Positions 54,649 to 63,949 of a DNA stretch of 64,000 bases are shown here, in pieces; the first letter of the stretch is position 1, and every line of letters starts with the position of its first letter. Location: positions 1,057,001 through 1,121,000 of the forward strand of contig NZ_CP080025.1 of the NCBI RefSeq assembly GCF_020463795.1. Reading direction: 5' to 3'. The notes beneath the pieces were generated by a model that did not search any database, was not told the DNA's origin, and saw only the letters and a list, made by a program, of their open reading frames with translations. Origin of the DNA: Echinicola marina (GTDB lineage: Bacteria > Bacteroidota > Bacteroidia > Cytophagales > Cyclobacteriaceae). Both the position numbers and the translations under genes were made by a program.

Positions 54649-54654
54649 AGCATA
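54622..54654. other. 12-9-12 palindrome at the end of R3, possible recombination core
   Basis: TATGCTTAAATC and GATTTAAGCATA are perfect 12-bp inverted arms around the 9-base spacer TAAAAATTT. In R1 and R2 only the left arm, the spacer and the inner six bases of the right arm are kept. The size and layout resemble core sites of tyrosine recombinases. No strand exchange is shown; this is inference. Confidence 0.45.
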
Positions 54655-54976
54655 GTTTGCTTTCATAAAATTCTCTAGCCAGAGAGAAGTGCTGGAATAT
54701 TGTGGTTTTGCCAAAATACCTCAAGCTCAAATAATATCCTTTAATCCTGTTTTAAGGAGCTGACTGGACTGAACTTGAACCATTTGGTGGAGGATTTGAG
54801 GTTGCTGAGTTGGTGTTGATTATGAAATCTTTTCAATTGAGCAAATATCGGACTTTCTCTAGGATTTGAGCCTAAAAAAGGACTACATGCAATTTTAAAT
54901 CTAAGAAGCAGATGTAATAGAATGGTTAACGCAGCAATCCCGTTTTTCTACAGATTTAAATTGTTATTTTGAATGC
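54655..54976. other. 322-bp region without a recognisable gene
   Basis: Between R3 and the response regulator. A short frame near 54690-54770 (EVLEYCGFAKIPQAQIISF, then a stop) and another near 54815 (KSFQLSKYRTFSRI) look like scraps of coding sequence broken by stops, but I cannot name them. A small CTCT-AGCC-AGAG stem lies near 54677. The region probably also holds the promoter of the two-component operon. Confidence 0.4.
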
Positions 54977-55660
54977 ATGAAGTTGTTAATTGTCGAAGAT
55001 GAGCCGCAATTGTTAAAAAGCCTGGAAGAGTTTGCTTCCGAAGAAGGGTTTATTTATGATTCTGTAACAGGGCTTCAGTCTGCTATGGAGCGTATTTCCC
55101 TTTATGAATATGATTGCATAATACTGGACATTAACCTTCCTGATGGTAGCGGATTTGATCTGCTGGAAACACTTCATAAGAATGGAAAGACGGACGGGGT
55201 GATCATCCTCTCAGCACGAAACTCGCTGGATGACAAATTGAAAGGCTTGGGACTTGGGGCTGATGACTACCTCACCAAGCCGTTCTATTTTTCGGAACTC
55301 AATGCCCGGATAAAAGCCATCATCCGCAGAAAACAATTCAAAACCAACAAACTTGTCCGCTTTGCAAACCTGGTTATAGAACCGGACCAGTATCTGGTCG
55401 GGGTAAACGACCTTGAAAATCTTATTTCATTTACAAAAAAGGAGTATGCTATTCTTACACACCTGATCAATAATCATAAGCGGGTGATCTCCAAAGTATC
55501 GCTGGCCGAATATATTTGGGGCGACTATGTGGATGAGGCCCAAAGTTTTGATTTTCTGTTCTCTCAGATCAGGAACCTCAAAAGAAAGCTGAAAGATGCC
55601 GGGGCACAGCTAGAAATCAACAACATCTATGGGGTAGGTTATCAAATCCAGGCATTATGA
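54977..55660 (+). CDS. OmpR/PhoB-family response regulator
   Basis: A 227-residue transcription factor. The receiver domain (1-115) has the acidic pocket Glu7/Asp8, the phospho-acceptor Asp51 in IILDINLPDGSG, and the Lys in DDYLTKPF. The C-terminal winged helix (about 128-225) shows ISFTKKEYAILTHLINNHK and a recognition helix near SQIRNLKRKLKDAG, ending GVGYQI. It is coupled to the sensor kinase by a 4-base overlap. Its layout is like metal- or envelope-stress regulators of the CusR type. Because a SOD, ChrA and a tripartite pump follow in the same direction, those are the likely targets. Confidence 0.92.
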   Translation: MKLLIVEDEPQLLKSLEEFASEEGFIYDSVTGLQSAMERISLYEYDCIILDINLPDGSGFDLLETLHKNGKTDGVIILSARNSLDDKLKGLGLGADDYLTKPFYFSELNARIKAIIRRKQFKTNKLVRFANLVIEPDQYLVGVNDLENLISFTKKEYAILTHLINNHKRVISKVSLAEYIWGDYVDEAQSFDFLFSQIRNLKRKLKDAGAQLEINNIYGVGYQIQAL

Positions 55661-56940
55661 AGCTGCTTACTTACACCTCCCGCATTCAATTGCTTTATTT
55701 CCTGATGCTTTTCGGAATTTTTTCCATATTGTTTTACCTGGTGCTAAGCTGGAACGTACTTCAAAATGTAGATGAAGTGTTGTACAACCGTAAAGTCAAC
55801 CTACTGGCTTACCTTGAACAAAACCCTGAAGCACCGTTTAAAGAGGACAATCCGCTGGACGATTTCACTTTTTATCTTGTTGGAGAAGCTGCTTTTCAGG
55901 AAAGATACGAAAGTTATACCGATACCCTCATTTATGAGCCTGTTGATGACGAGTTCGATGAGTACCGCATGCTGAACACTTTTGTGAGACTACATGGCAA
56001 ACATTACCGGCTGGAAATCATAAAACCTCACCTGGAAGCGGCTGAAATGATCGGAACCATTGCTATCACGCTGGGATCTTTGTTCCTGGCCCTGTTGCTT
56101 TCTTTTTATGTATCCCAGCGCGTTATCTCCCGGAAAATATGGGGCCCGTTTTTCGAAATACTCGAAAAACTCCGGCTCTTTCGATTTGATAAACAAGAAT
56201 TTCCTGCACTGCCATCTACACATATTGATGAGTTCCGGATGCTGAATGAAGCTGTGAATGAGCTGACCCGGAAAAATATGGAAGTGTTTGAAAGCCAGAA
56301 GCAATTTATCGAAAATGCTTCCCATGAAATGCAAACACCCCTGTCTGTTATCCAGTCTAGGTTGGAAGGGCTTATCGGACAGGCAGAACTCACACAAGAG
56401 CAGGCGGAAATTGTGGAAGGCATTATCGGCTCCACACAGCGCTTAAAAAAATTGAACAAAACCCTGCTGCTCTTATCTAAAATCGAAAACCGGCAGTTTC
56501 TCCTTTCAGAACAGGTTGATATAAACACAATAATCAGCCGATCAATGGAATATTATGAAGAACAGAAAGCTGCCCTGAATATATCGGTGAAAACGGAAAT
56601 ACAAAATAATTTGATCGTGCAGGGTAATACGATGCTTGCCGAGATACTGGTACAGAACCTGCTTAAAAATGCATTTCTGCATAACAGGGAAAATGGCACG
56701 GTGAACATTCAAACAAAAGAGAGAAAGTTCATGATTGCCAATACAGGGCATGAAAAACAAGAAACAGGGACGGTATTAGAAAAAGACAAATTATTCAGCC
56801 GTTTTTACAAACAATCGGGTAATCCCGATACCTGGGGGCTAGGGTTGGCAATTGCCCGCAAGATAGCCGATACAAGTGGGTGGGAGCTTCATTACCGTGA
56901 AGAAGAAGGGTTGCACATTTTTGAAGTGGATTTCGGGTAA
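55657..56940 (+). CDS. membrane sensor histidine kinase
   Basis: A 427-residue kinase with two membrane segments (about 12-33 and 128-150) flanking a periplasmic sensor domain of about 95 residues rich in acidic and aromatic residues (DDFTFYLVGEAAF). The H-box lies in ENASHEMQTPLSV with the phospho-acceptor His223. The N-box is NLLKNAFLHN and the G-box WGLGLAIARK. A HAMP-like linker is short or degenerate. It phosphorylates the response regulator encoded just upstream. The signal is unknown; the neighbourhood suggests metal, oxidative or envelope stress. Confidence 0.91.
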   Translation: MKLLTYTSRIQLLYFLMLFGIFSILFYLVLSWNVLQNVDEVLYNRKVNLLAYLEQNPEAPFKEDNPLDDFTFYLVGEAAFQERYESYTDTLIYEPVDDEFDEYRMLNTFVRLHGKHYRLEIIKPHLEAAEMIGTIAITLGSLFLALLLSFYVSQRVISRKIWGPFFEILEKLRLFRFDKQEFPALPSTHIDEFRMLNEAVNELTRKNMEVFESQKQFIENASHEMQTPLSVIQSRLEGLIGQAELTQEQAEIVEGIIGSTQRLKKLNKTLLLLSKIENRQFLLSEQVDINTIISRSMEYYEEQKAALNISVKTEIQNNLIVQGNTMLAEILVQNLLKNAFLHNRENGTVNIQTKERKFMIANTGHEKQETGTVLEKDKLFSRFYKQSGNPDTWGLGLAIARKIADTSGWELHYREEEGLHIFEVDFG

Positions 56941-57017
56941 CCAGACGATCTTCCCAAATTTCTACAGATTTGATGATTTACTTTACCTTTATAAATACGT
57001 GTATTATCTAAAATAAA

Positions 57018-57755
57018 ATGACCTCAATGATGAACAGAAAGGATTTTCTCAGGAATTCGGCAATATTGGGTGGAGCGAGCATCCTTCCCATCAACAACGT
57101 TTTTTCACAGAATGTAACAGAAAATGGCATGGATAAACTGGTGGACAGCAATGGTAATTTCATCCAAAAATCGCTTCCATATAACAAGACATTCTTAGAA
57201 CCACACATGGATGAAGAAACCCTGCACCTGCATTATGAATTCCATCATGGAGGAGCAGTAAAAGGGGCGAATAAAGACCTGGAAAACATCAAAAAACACC
57301 TTCAATCAGGCGAGATGGATCAAGTAGATATGTGGACTCGTAAGCTGGCCTATCATTTTTCAAGTCATGTCCTGCATTCCATATTCTGGTCTAATCTGAC
57401 CAATAAAAAAACACAGCCCAAAGCGGAATTACTGAAACAGATAGAGAAAGACTTTGGCTCTTTTGATAACCTGAAAGCATACATCTCCAAAATTTCCAAA
57501 TCTGTAGAAGGGAGTGGCTGGGGAATATTGGGCTATCAGCCCTACTCACAATCCCTCACTTTACTGCAATGCGAAAACCACCAGAAGCTCACGCAGTGGG
57601 GTGTGGTTCCCCTGTTGGTCATTGATGTATGGGAACATGCTTATTACCTGAAATACAAAAACAAGAGGGCAGAATTTGTCGACACTGTATTGGAAATTAT
57701 CAATTGGGACAATGTGGCAGAACGGTTTGTAACAGCTAAAAAATTACACGGATAA
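57018..57755 (+). CDS. sodA: exported Fe/Mn superoxide dismutase
   Basis: A 245-residue superoxide dismutase, about 45 residues longer at the N terminus than cytosolic enzymes. The extension (MNRKDFLRNSAILGGASIL) looks like a Tat-type or Sec signal with RK in place of RR. The metal ligands are all visible: His63 in EPHMDEE, His in VLHSIFWSNL, and Asp and His in VIDVWEHAYYLKY. However, the segment normally HHxxHHxxYV reads LHYEFHHGGAV, so the gateway tyrosine (Tyr34 in E. coli numbering) is Ala80. The protein should act in the periplasm, with altered kinetics. Metal choice between Fe and Mn is not settled. Confidence 0.9.
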   Translation: MTSMMNRKDFLRNSAILGGASILPINNVFSQNVTENGMDKLVDSNGNFIQKSLPYNKTFLEPHMDEETLHLHYEFHHGGAVKGANKDLENIKKHLQSGEMDQVDMWTRKLAYHFSSHVLHSIFWSNLTNKKTQPKAELLKQIEKDFGSFDNLKAYISKISKSVEGSGWGILGYQPYSQSLTLLQCENHQKLTQWGVVPLLVIDVWEHAYYLKYKNKRAEFVDTVLEIINWDNVAERFVTAKKLHG

Positions 57756-57834
57756 TTTTTGTTGGAATATAGAACTAAGACCACATGACCTCTCCTCTGT
57801 TACCACCAGTATATTCAGCATATATAGATAATAT

Positions 57835-59181
57835 ATGATCGATAAACAGGTCTCCTATAAAGAAGCCCTAAAAGTGTGGGTTAAAGTTGCCATCTACAGT
57901 TTTGGAGGCCCGGCCGGTCAAATTGCCGTGATGCACAAAATATTGGTAGAAGAAAAAAAATGGATCAGCGAGAACCGTTTCTTACATGCATTGAATTATT
58001 GCATGTTGTTGCCGGGCCCTGAAGCACAACAACTGGCCACTTACATCGGTTGGCTATTGCACAAGACCAAAGGAGGATTGGTTGCCGGATTACTGTTTAT
58101 CCTGCCGGGATTCATCTCCATTCTAATCCTGAGTATTCTTTATGCAGCCTACAGGGACGTAGGAATCGTTGAAGCCATATTTTTTGGTATAAAGCCAGCA
58201 GTGCTGGCCATCGTTATTGGTGCGGTCATCAAAATAGGTAAAAGGGCGCTAAAAAATGAAGTGATGATAATAATGGCTGCACTGGCATTTGTGGCCATAT
58301 TTTTCTTCGAGGTGGATTTTCCTTACATCATTATTGTGGCAGGGCTGACCGGTTTTATTGGTGGCAGAATTTGGGAAGAAAAATTTCATGTAATAAAAGG
58401 ACATGAGGCCAAATCGGATCAGGAGAATAATTATTTCATTGACAGTTATATTCAGCCCGTTAAGCCTTCAATAAAGAAAACAGTCAAAACAGTTTTGCTG
58501 TTCATAACCTTATGGGCACTGCCGTTAGTACTGATCGCCCTGTGGATAGGAACAGAAAATATTTTCTTTTCGGAAGGCCTGTTTTTCAGCAAAACGGCTG
58601 TGGTCACCTTTGGTGGTGCCTATGCAGTGTTGGCTTATATAGCCCAGAAAGCTGTGGAGGATTACGGCTGGCTCAAAAGTGGGGAAATGCTTGACGGATT
58701 GGGCATGGCAGAATCCACCCCCGGGCCGCTCATTCAGGTTGTGCAATTTGTCGGGTTTATGGGAGCTTATCGTTTATCTGGTACGATGGATCCACTTCTG
58801 GCCGGAATCTTAGCTTCCTTACTGGTAACCTGGACTACTTTTGTGCCTTGCTTCCTGTTTATATTTACCGGAGCTCCCTATATTGAGTATTTAAGAGGCA
58901 ATAAAAACGTCACTACTGCCTTGTCCGGAATTACGGCTGCTGTTGTAGGAGTCGTGCTCAACCTTGGCGTGTGGTTCGCTATCCATACACTTTTTGGAAA
59001 AGTAAACGAAAGCCATTCCCTGGGGATAAGGTGGATGATGCCTGAGTGGTCTACAATTAACATCCCTTCACTGGTAATCGGACTTATTGCTGCATTTGTT
59101 TATTTCATCCTGAAATGGGACATGCTGAAAACAATCCTGGTCAGTATAATATGCGGCATCCTGTATTATTTTATATTGTAA
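57835..59181 (+). CDS. chrA: ChrA-family chromate transporter (second copy)
   Basis: A 448-residue two-domain CHR-family membrane protein, clearly divergent from the copy at 3234. The N-terminal half has YSFGGPAGQIAVMHKILV and LLPGPEAQQLATYIGW, and the C-terminal half VTFGGAYAVLAYIAQKAV and ESTPGPLIQVVQFVG. This 'PEAQQLATYIGW' type belongs to the long-chain ChrA group with characterised chromate efflux members. About ten to twelve membrane segments are visible. The gene lies between SOD and a tripartite pump, a setting that fits oxidative-metal resistance better than copy 1. The start ATG at 57835 is the first in frame. Confidence 0.9.
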   Translation: MIDKQVSYKEALKVWVKVAIYSFGGPAGQIAVMHKILVEEKKWISENRFLHALNYCMLLPGPEAQQLATYIGWLLHKTKGGLVAGLLFILPGFISILILSILYAAYRDVGIVEAIFFGIKPAVLAIVIGAVIKIGKRALKNEVMIIMAALAFVAIFFFEVDFPYIIIVAGLTGFIGGRIWEEKFHVIKGHEAKSDQENNYFIDSYIQPVKPSIKKTVKTVLLFITLWALPLVLIALWIGTENIFFSEGLFFSKTAVVTFGGAYAVLAYIAQKAVEDYGWLKSGEMLDGLGMAESTPGPLIQVVQFVGFMGAYRLSGTMDPLLAGILASLLVTWTTFVPCFLFIFTGAPYIEYLRGNKNVTTALSGITAAVVGVVLNLGVWFAIHTLFGKVNESHSLGIRWMMPEWSTINIPSLVIGLIAAFVYFILKWDMLKTILVSIICGILYYFIL

Positions 59182-59394
59182 GGAAGAAGGGAGATTGAAG
59201 GGGGAAGTTTTTAACTTAAAACATAAAAGATAACAGGGATATCGCTTATCGGAAAAAACTACAATGATGATGATGAACCGCCCATCTCTCCTTTCTTCCA
59301 GCTTCCTTCTCCCAACTTCCATCTTCCCTCTCCATTCCCATATTTCTACAGAATCGCATCATAGGTTTGTGATAATTAATGACAAAATTGAAAA
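59182..59394. other. gap before the efflux operon with purine-rich/pyrimidine-rich inverted motif
   Basis: The 213 bases start with GGAAGAAGGGAGATTGAAGG and end with a loosely complementary CT-rich stretch (CTTCCATCTTCCCTCTCC), which could form an imperfect long stem. No gene is seen. Such GA/CT filler repeats occur between genes in Bacteroidota; the promoter of the TolC gene must be here. Confidence 0.4.
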
Positions 59395-60768
59395 ATGGTT
59401 CGAATATTCAAGATCCCCCTGCTAGTAGCCATCATTACCTTTGCCTGGACGAATGTACATTCCCAGACCCAGGTTCCTATAAAACAGCTACTGGAAACAG
59501 CCACAAAAAACTACCCCGCAATTCTTGCCGCAGAGGCACAAAAGGAGGCATCCGGAGAAAGGGTCAAATCCACCAGGCGTACAATTATACCCGATATTAA
59601 TGCTTCTGCCCAGGCCAACTATTCGACTTATAACAACCTCACCGGGATGTTCTATCCTGAATACATTTTACCGGTGAGCGGTCCCCCATCTACTGAGAAT
59701 CTCAACAATATGGTCTGGGGTTCGGCTGCCGGTTTGCTCATGAAATGGGAGCCTTACACCTTCGGACGCAGAGGCAATGAGATAAAAGCAGCCGAAAGCA
59801 CCTATGAGGCCGGGGTGGCCATGAAAAGCCTTACGCTATTGGAACATAACGTGCAATTATCTAGCACCTACCTGGATTACCTCCTCGCCCTTCAAATCCT
59901 GGATGTACTGGAAAGCGATCGGAAAAGAGCCGAAGCAAATTACGAACAAGCCGTAAGCCTGGCTACTTCCGGATTGGTTTCGGGGGTGGATACGGCACGT
60001 TTTCATACCGAACTATCCAAGACGAAAATTAAGATCCTGCAACAACAAAATATCCTTCATGAATATAAAGCAACACTGTCGGAATTGGTTGCGGCTGATT
60101 TACCTGAAAACCTGGTGGATTCGACCTTTTTTAGAATATTACCACAGTTATTAGGAGATACAGAAATGATCCATCCGAGAGAACAGTTGGCTATAGCCGA
60201 GTGGAAAACATCACAATTCCAATATAAAGCGGAGAAACTAAGCTGGCTGCCCACCCTAAGTGTATTGGGTACTGCTTATGGTCGTGGTTCCGGTGTGCAG
60301 CTCAGCAACAACGGCACCACCTTTGTCGATAACCCGTCTGACGGATTTAATATCAACCGGTTCAATTATGGCATTGGTGTACAACTTGCCATACCGCTGA
60401 CCCAGATCAGCCGCTATCAAACCCAGTGGAAAGCAAAGGAACTGGAAGCTGAAGCCGATAAACAGAAACTGGAAGAAGTTCGCCTGGCCCTCAACAAGCA
60501 AAAGTCCGTTGCTGATAACACATTAATCACTGCACTGGCCATTGCCGGGGAAACACCTGTACAATTCCAGGATGCCCGTTATGCGTATGAAGCCATACAA
60601 TCCCAGTACCAGGCAGGGCTGATAACCTTTACGGAGCTGATTGAAGCCCGGAATGAGCTGGTAACAGCAGAAATCGAACTTCGAAGATCCTATTGGGAAG
60701 CCTGGAAAGCATTACTGTATGTAGCCGCCATAAATGGTAACCTGGAAATCTTTTTAAACCAATTGTAG
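59395..60768 (+). CDS. TolC-family outer-membrane efflux protein
   Basis: A 457-residue outer-membrane channel subunit with a signal peptide (IFKIPLLVAIITFAWTNVHS). It shows two outer-membrane-efflux repeats, visible as long helical stretches with heptad Leu/Ala patterning (about 40-240 and 255-450), for example YLDYLLALQILDVLESDRKR and TFTELIEARNELVTAEIELR. It begins a unit in which the RND permease starts 2 bases after its stop codon. It would form the trimeric exit duct of the tripartite pump. It is longer than CusC relatives by a few residues only. Substrates are unknown. Confidence 0.9.
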   Translation: MVRIFKIPLLVAIITFAWTNVHSQTQVPIKQLLETATKNYPAILAAEAQKEASGERVKSTRRTIIPDINASAQANYSTYNNLTGMFYPEYILPVSGPPSTENLNNMVWGSAAGLLMKWEPYTFGRRGNEIKAAESTYEAGVAMKSLTLLEHNVQLSSTYLDYLLALQILDVLESDRKRAEANYEQAVSLATSGLVSGVDTARFHTELSKTKIKILQQQNILHEYKATLSELVAADLPENLVDSTFFRILPQLLGDTEMIHPREQLAIAEWKTSQFQYKAEKLSWLPTLSVLGTAYGRGSGVQLSNNGTTFVDNPSDGFNINRFNYGIGVQLAIPLTQISRYQTQWKAKELEAEADKQKLEEVRLALNKQKSVADNTLITALAIAGETPVQFQDARYAYEAIQSQYQAGLITFTELIEARNELVTAEIELRRSYWEAWKALLYVAAINGNLEIFLNQL

Positions 60769-60770
60769 AG

Positions 60771-63700
60771 ATGATCAAACTAATAATATCTGCTTTAAGG
60801 AAACCTTTAACGGTTATGGTAGCTCTTTTGGCTATCGTGTTTTTTGCTGTGCTGGCTATCCGGAACATGTCGATCGATATATTCCCGAAGCTGGGTACAC
60901 CCACTATATATGTGGCTCAAACGTATGGAGGTTTGGCTCCCAACCAAATAGAGGGTTTTATGACCTCCTACTACGAATATCATTTCCTTTACATTAATGG
61001 GATTAAGGAGGTGGAAAGCAAAACAATCCAGGGTGTATCCCTGATGAAGCTCACCTTTCATGAAGGAACCGATATGTCTCAGGCCCTGGCGGAAGTAGTG
61101 GCCCAGGTCAACCGGTCCAGGGCATTTATGCCTCCGGGTACCGTACCCCCTTTTATTACCCGTTTTGACGGAGGAGGCGCACCGGTAGGCCAATTGGTTT
61201 TTAGCAGTGAAACCCGGTCCTTGGGTGAAATACAAGATCTGGCGCTTTTTAAAGTACGCCCCAAATTTGCTTCTATCCCGGGCGTGTCAGCTCCTCCTCC
61301 CTTTGGCGGAAACCAGCGTACGGTGCTCATCAAGGCAGACCCTTCCAAGCTGCGTAGTTACAACATCAGCCCGGAAGAACTGGTTATGGCCATTGCCAAA
61401 GGCAACACCATATCTCCCTCGGGCAACATCCGGACAGCGGACAAACTCTTGATCGCAAATCAGAATACGGTGGTTAGTGATATTCAGGAACTGGCCAATA
61501 TTCCCTTGAAGAAAGGGTCCGGTCCAGCAGTATATGTAAGGGATGTGGCCGAAGTACAAAATGGATCTGATGTAGCATCAGGCTATGCTCTGATCAATGG
61601 CAGCCGTTCGGTGTATATTCCTGTAACCAAACGGGCGAGCGCCTCCACTTGGGATGTCGTCAAGCGCATAAAGGCAAGCCTGCCGGAAATGCAGGCGGCT
61701 GTGCCGGATGACATCAAAGTAAGTTATGAATTTGATCAGTCGGGTTACGTGATCAACTCCCTGAAAACCCTGTCCTTTGAAGGGGTATTGGGAGCAGTGC
61801 TTACCGGCTTAATGGTATTGCTGTTCCTGGGTGACAGGCGCAGTGCACTCATTGTGGTTCTCACCATACCGCTTGCCATATTATCGGCAGTAGTGTGCCT
61901 CTATCTGACCGGACAGACAATCAATATCATGACATTAGGCGGACTGGCACTGGCGATAGGTATTCTCGTAGATGAATCGACTGTGACGATTGAAAATATC
62001 CACCGGCATCAGGAAATGGGCAAGACGAAGGCCCGGGCCATTCTGGATGCCTGCAAAGAAATTGCCTTGCCCAAACTCCTCATCCTGATCAGCATCCTTG
62101 CCGTATTTGTCCCGTCCTTTTTTATGAGCGGCACGCCCCGGGCCATGTTCTTACCGCTTACGCTGGCGGTAGGTTTTGCCATGATCGCCTCTTTTCTGCT
62201 TTCTCAAACCATGGTACCCATTCTTTCCAATTGGTTTTTGAAAGATCATGTTCCTAAAAACGAAGATGGAAAGTTTCAACGGTTTAGAAACCGGGTAACA
62301 GGATATACAAAAGGTATCACAAACATGGGCGGATGGGCCATCGGTATTTACCTGGTAGTCATTATTGCTATGCTTGCGTCCGTTTGGCAGTCTACCGGCA
62401 CAGAGATATTTCCAAAAGTAAACTCCGGACAGTTGCAAGTCCGGTTAAGGATGCCCGATGGCACCCGTATCGAAAACACTGAAGAGAAAACAAAAAAATT
62501 CCTGGAGGTAGTAGACGAGGTGGTGGGTAGAGAAAATGTAGAGATCACTTCAGCATTTGTCGGCATCCAGCCTCCGAGCTACCCGGTCAATACTATTTTT
62601 CTATGGACAAGTGGTCCGCATGAGGCAGTTGTCAAGATCAAGCTGAAAGAAACAGGACAAGACTTGGACGTCCTCAAAGAAACCCTCAGGAAAAGCATAG
62701 CGGAAACCATACCTGAAATGCGCCTCTCTTTCGAACCTGCTGACCTGGTAGACCAGGTGATGAGCCAGGGGGCCAATACATCGGTGGAAATTGCCGTGCA
62801 GGGTAAAAACCTTGTTGAATCACGAAAATTTGCTGAAGAAATAAAGAACAGAATAGAAGGGTTATCTTTTATGCGGGATGTACAGTTTGGCATTCCGTTG
62901 AACTATCCTTCCATTGACCTGGAGTACGACCGTGTACGTGCCGGCCAGTTGGGCCTTACCATTGAAGACATCAGCCGGTCGGTAACGGCCTCCACTTCTT
63001 CCAGCCGTTTCACCCAGCCCAATTACTGGCTGGATGCCGGATCGGGTAATGCTTATCAAGTGCAGGTAGAGTTTCCACAATATATGGTAGATCAACCCGG
63101 TGATATCGAAAAGGTGCCGCTTAAATCGGAAAATGGAAAAACCGTCTATGTGGGTGACGTGAGCAAATGGAAACCGGCTACCGTGATTGGGGAATACGAC
63201 CGCCTTAACCAGCAACGGTTCATCACCATCACAGGAAACCTGCATAACAAAGACCTGGGAAGCGCCATTAAAACCCTACGTAATGAGGTGAATGCAATGG
63301 GTGAACCACCTGCCGGGATGAGTGTTAAATTCAGAGGACTCGCAGAACCTCTCACCCAAACCTTTGATGAACTGAGCACCGGCCTTTTGCTGGCAGTAGC
63401 TGTAATATTTCTGCTACTGGCAGCCAGCTTTCAGTCGTTCCGGCTTTCCTTCGCAGTGCTATCTACTGTTCCTGCCGTCATAGCCGGATCCTTCCTTCTT
63501 ATCTGGATAAGTGGGAACACGCTCAATATTCAATCTTTCATGGGCAGTATCATGGCCATAGGGGTGGCGGTGGCCAATGCCATTTTATTTGTCACCATAG
63601 CCGAGCAATATCGGAAAGATCAAAGACAAAACCCACACCTGGAAGGAATAAAGGATCGGTTGAGACCCATACTCATGACCAGCATTGCCATGATAGCTGG

Positions 63701-63905
63701 TATGACTCCTATGGCGCTTGGACTGGGCGAGGGAGGCGAGCAAACCGCCCCACTGGGGATAGCCGTGATTGGCGGGTTGCTGTTTTCCGTGTTTGCCACC
63801 GTGTTCATCCTGCCTTCCGTTTACTGGCAACTTACGGGAAGAAAACACTATAAGAGCATATCACTCGATCCGGACGATGAGCAGAGCGCCTATTTTGGAC
63901 AGTAG
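60771..63905 (+). CDS. RND-family efflux pump permease
   Basis: A 1044-residue inner-membrane permease with the RND duplicated layout: a membrane helix at the N terminus (LTVMVALLAIVFFAVLAI), two large periplasmic loops (about 35-330 and 560-870) and two blocks of six helices. TM4 carries GILVDESTVTIENIHRH, where the AcrB Asp-Asp pair appears as Asp-Glu. In TM10, VAVANAILFVTIAEQ has Ala where AcrB has its essential Lys. The absence of that Lys is shared by metal-type and some hydrophobe-type RND groups. It would exchange protons for a toxic substrate, with the TolC protein upstream and the adaptor downstream. Substrate class is undecided. Confidence 0.9.
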   Translation: MIKLIISALRKPLTVMVALLAIVFFAVLAIRNMSIDIFPKLGTPTIYVAQTYGGLAPNQIEGFMTSYYEYHFLYINGIKEVESKTIQGVSLMKLTFHEGTDMSQALAEVVAQVNRSRAFMPPGTVPPFITRFDGGGAPVGQLVFSSETRSLGEIQDLALFKVRPKFASIPGVSAPPPFGGNQRTVLIKADPSKLRSYNISPEELVMAIAKGNTISPSGNIRTADKLLIANQNTVVSDIQELANIPLKKGSGPAVYVRDVAEVQNGSDVASGYALINGSRSVYIPVTKRASASTWDVVKRIKASLPEMQAAVPDDIKVSYEFDQSGYVINSLKTLSFEGVLGAVLTGLMVLLFLGDRRSALIVVLTIPLAILSAVVCLYLTGQTINIMTLGGLALAIGILVDESTVTIENIHRHQEMGKTKARAILDACKEIALPKLLILISILAVFVPSFFMSGTPRAMFLPLTLAVGFAMIASFLLSQTMVPILSNWFLKDHVPKNEDGKFQRFRNRVTGYTKGITNMGGWAIGIYLVVIIAMLASVWQSTGTEIFPKVNSGQLQVRLRMPDGTRIENTEEKTKKFLEVVDEVVGRENVEITSAFVGIQPPSYPVNTIFLWTSGPHEAVVKIKLKETGQDLDVLKETLRKSIAETIPEMRLSFEPADLVDQVMSQGANTSVEIAVQGKNLVESRKFAEEIKNRIEGLSFMRDVQFGIPLNYPSIDLEYDRVRAGQLGLTIEDISRSVTASTSSSRFTQPNYWLDAGSGNAYQVQVEFPQYMVDQPGDIEKVPLKSENGKTVYVGDVSKWKPATVIGEYDRLNQQRFITITGNLHNKDLGSAIKTLRNEVNAMGEPPAGMSVKFRGLAEPLTQTFDELSTGLLLAVAVIFLLLAASFQSFRLSFAVLSTVPAVIAGSFLLIWISGNTLNIQSFMGSIMAIGVAVANAILFVTIAEQYRKDQRQNPHLEGIKDRLRPILMTSIAMIAGMTPMALGLGEGGEQTAPLGIAVIGGLLFSVFATVFILPSVYWQLTGRKHYKSISLDPDDEQSAYFGQ

Positions 63906-63949
63906 TAAAATTTACATGAAACCAGAAAAAACAGTAAAGTTTAAACATA

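Noticed and set aside
49648-54654. Integron attC sites as explanation of R1-R3
   Set aside because: The R' and R'' core motifs (GTTRRRY and RYYYAAC) are not matched: the GTT core reads GTTAGAG, and no proper partner is found. No IntI-type integrase lies in the window.
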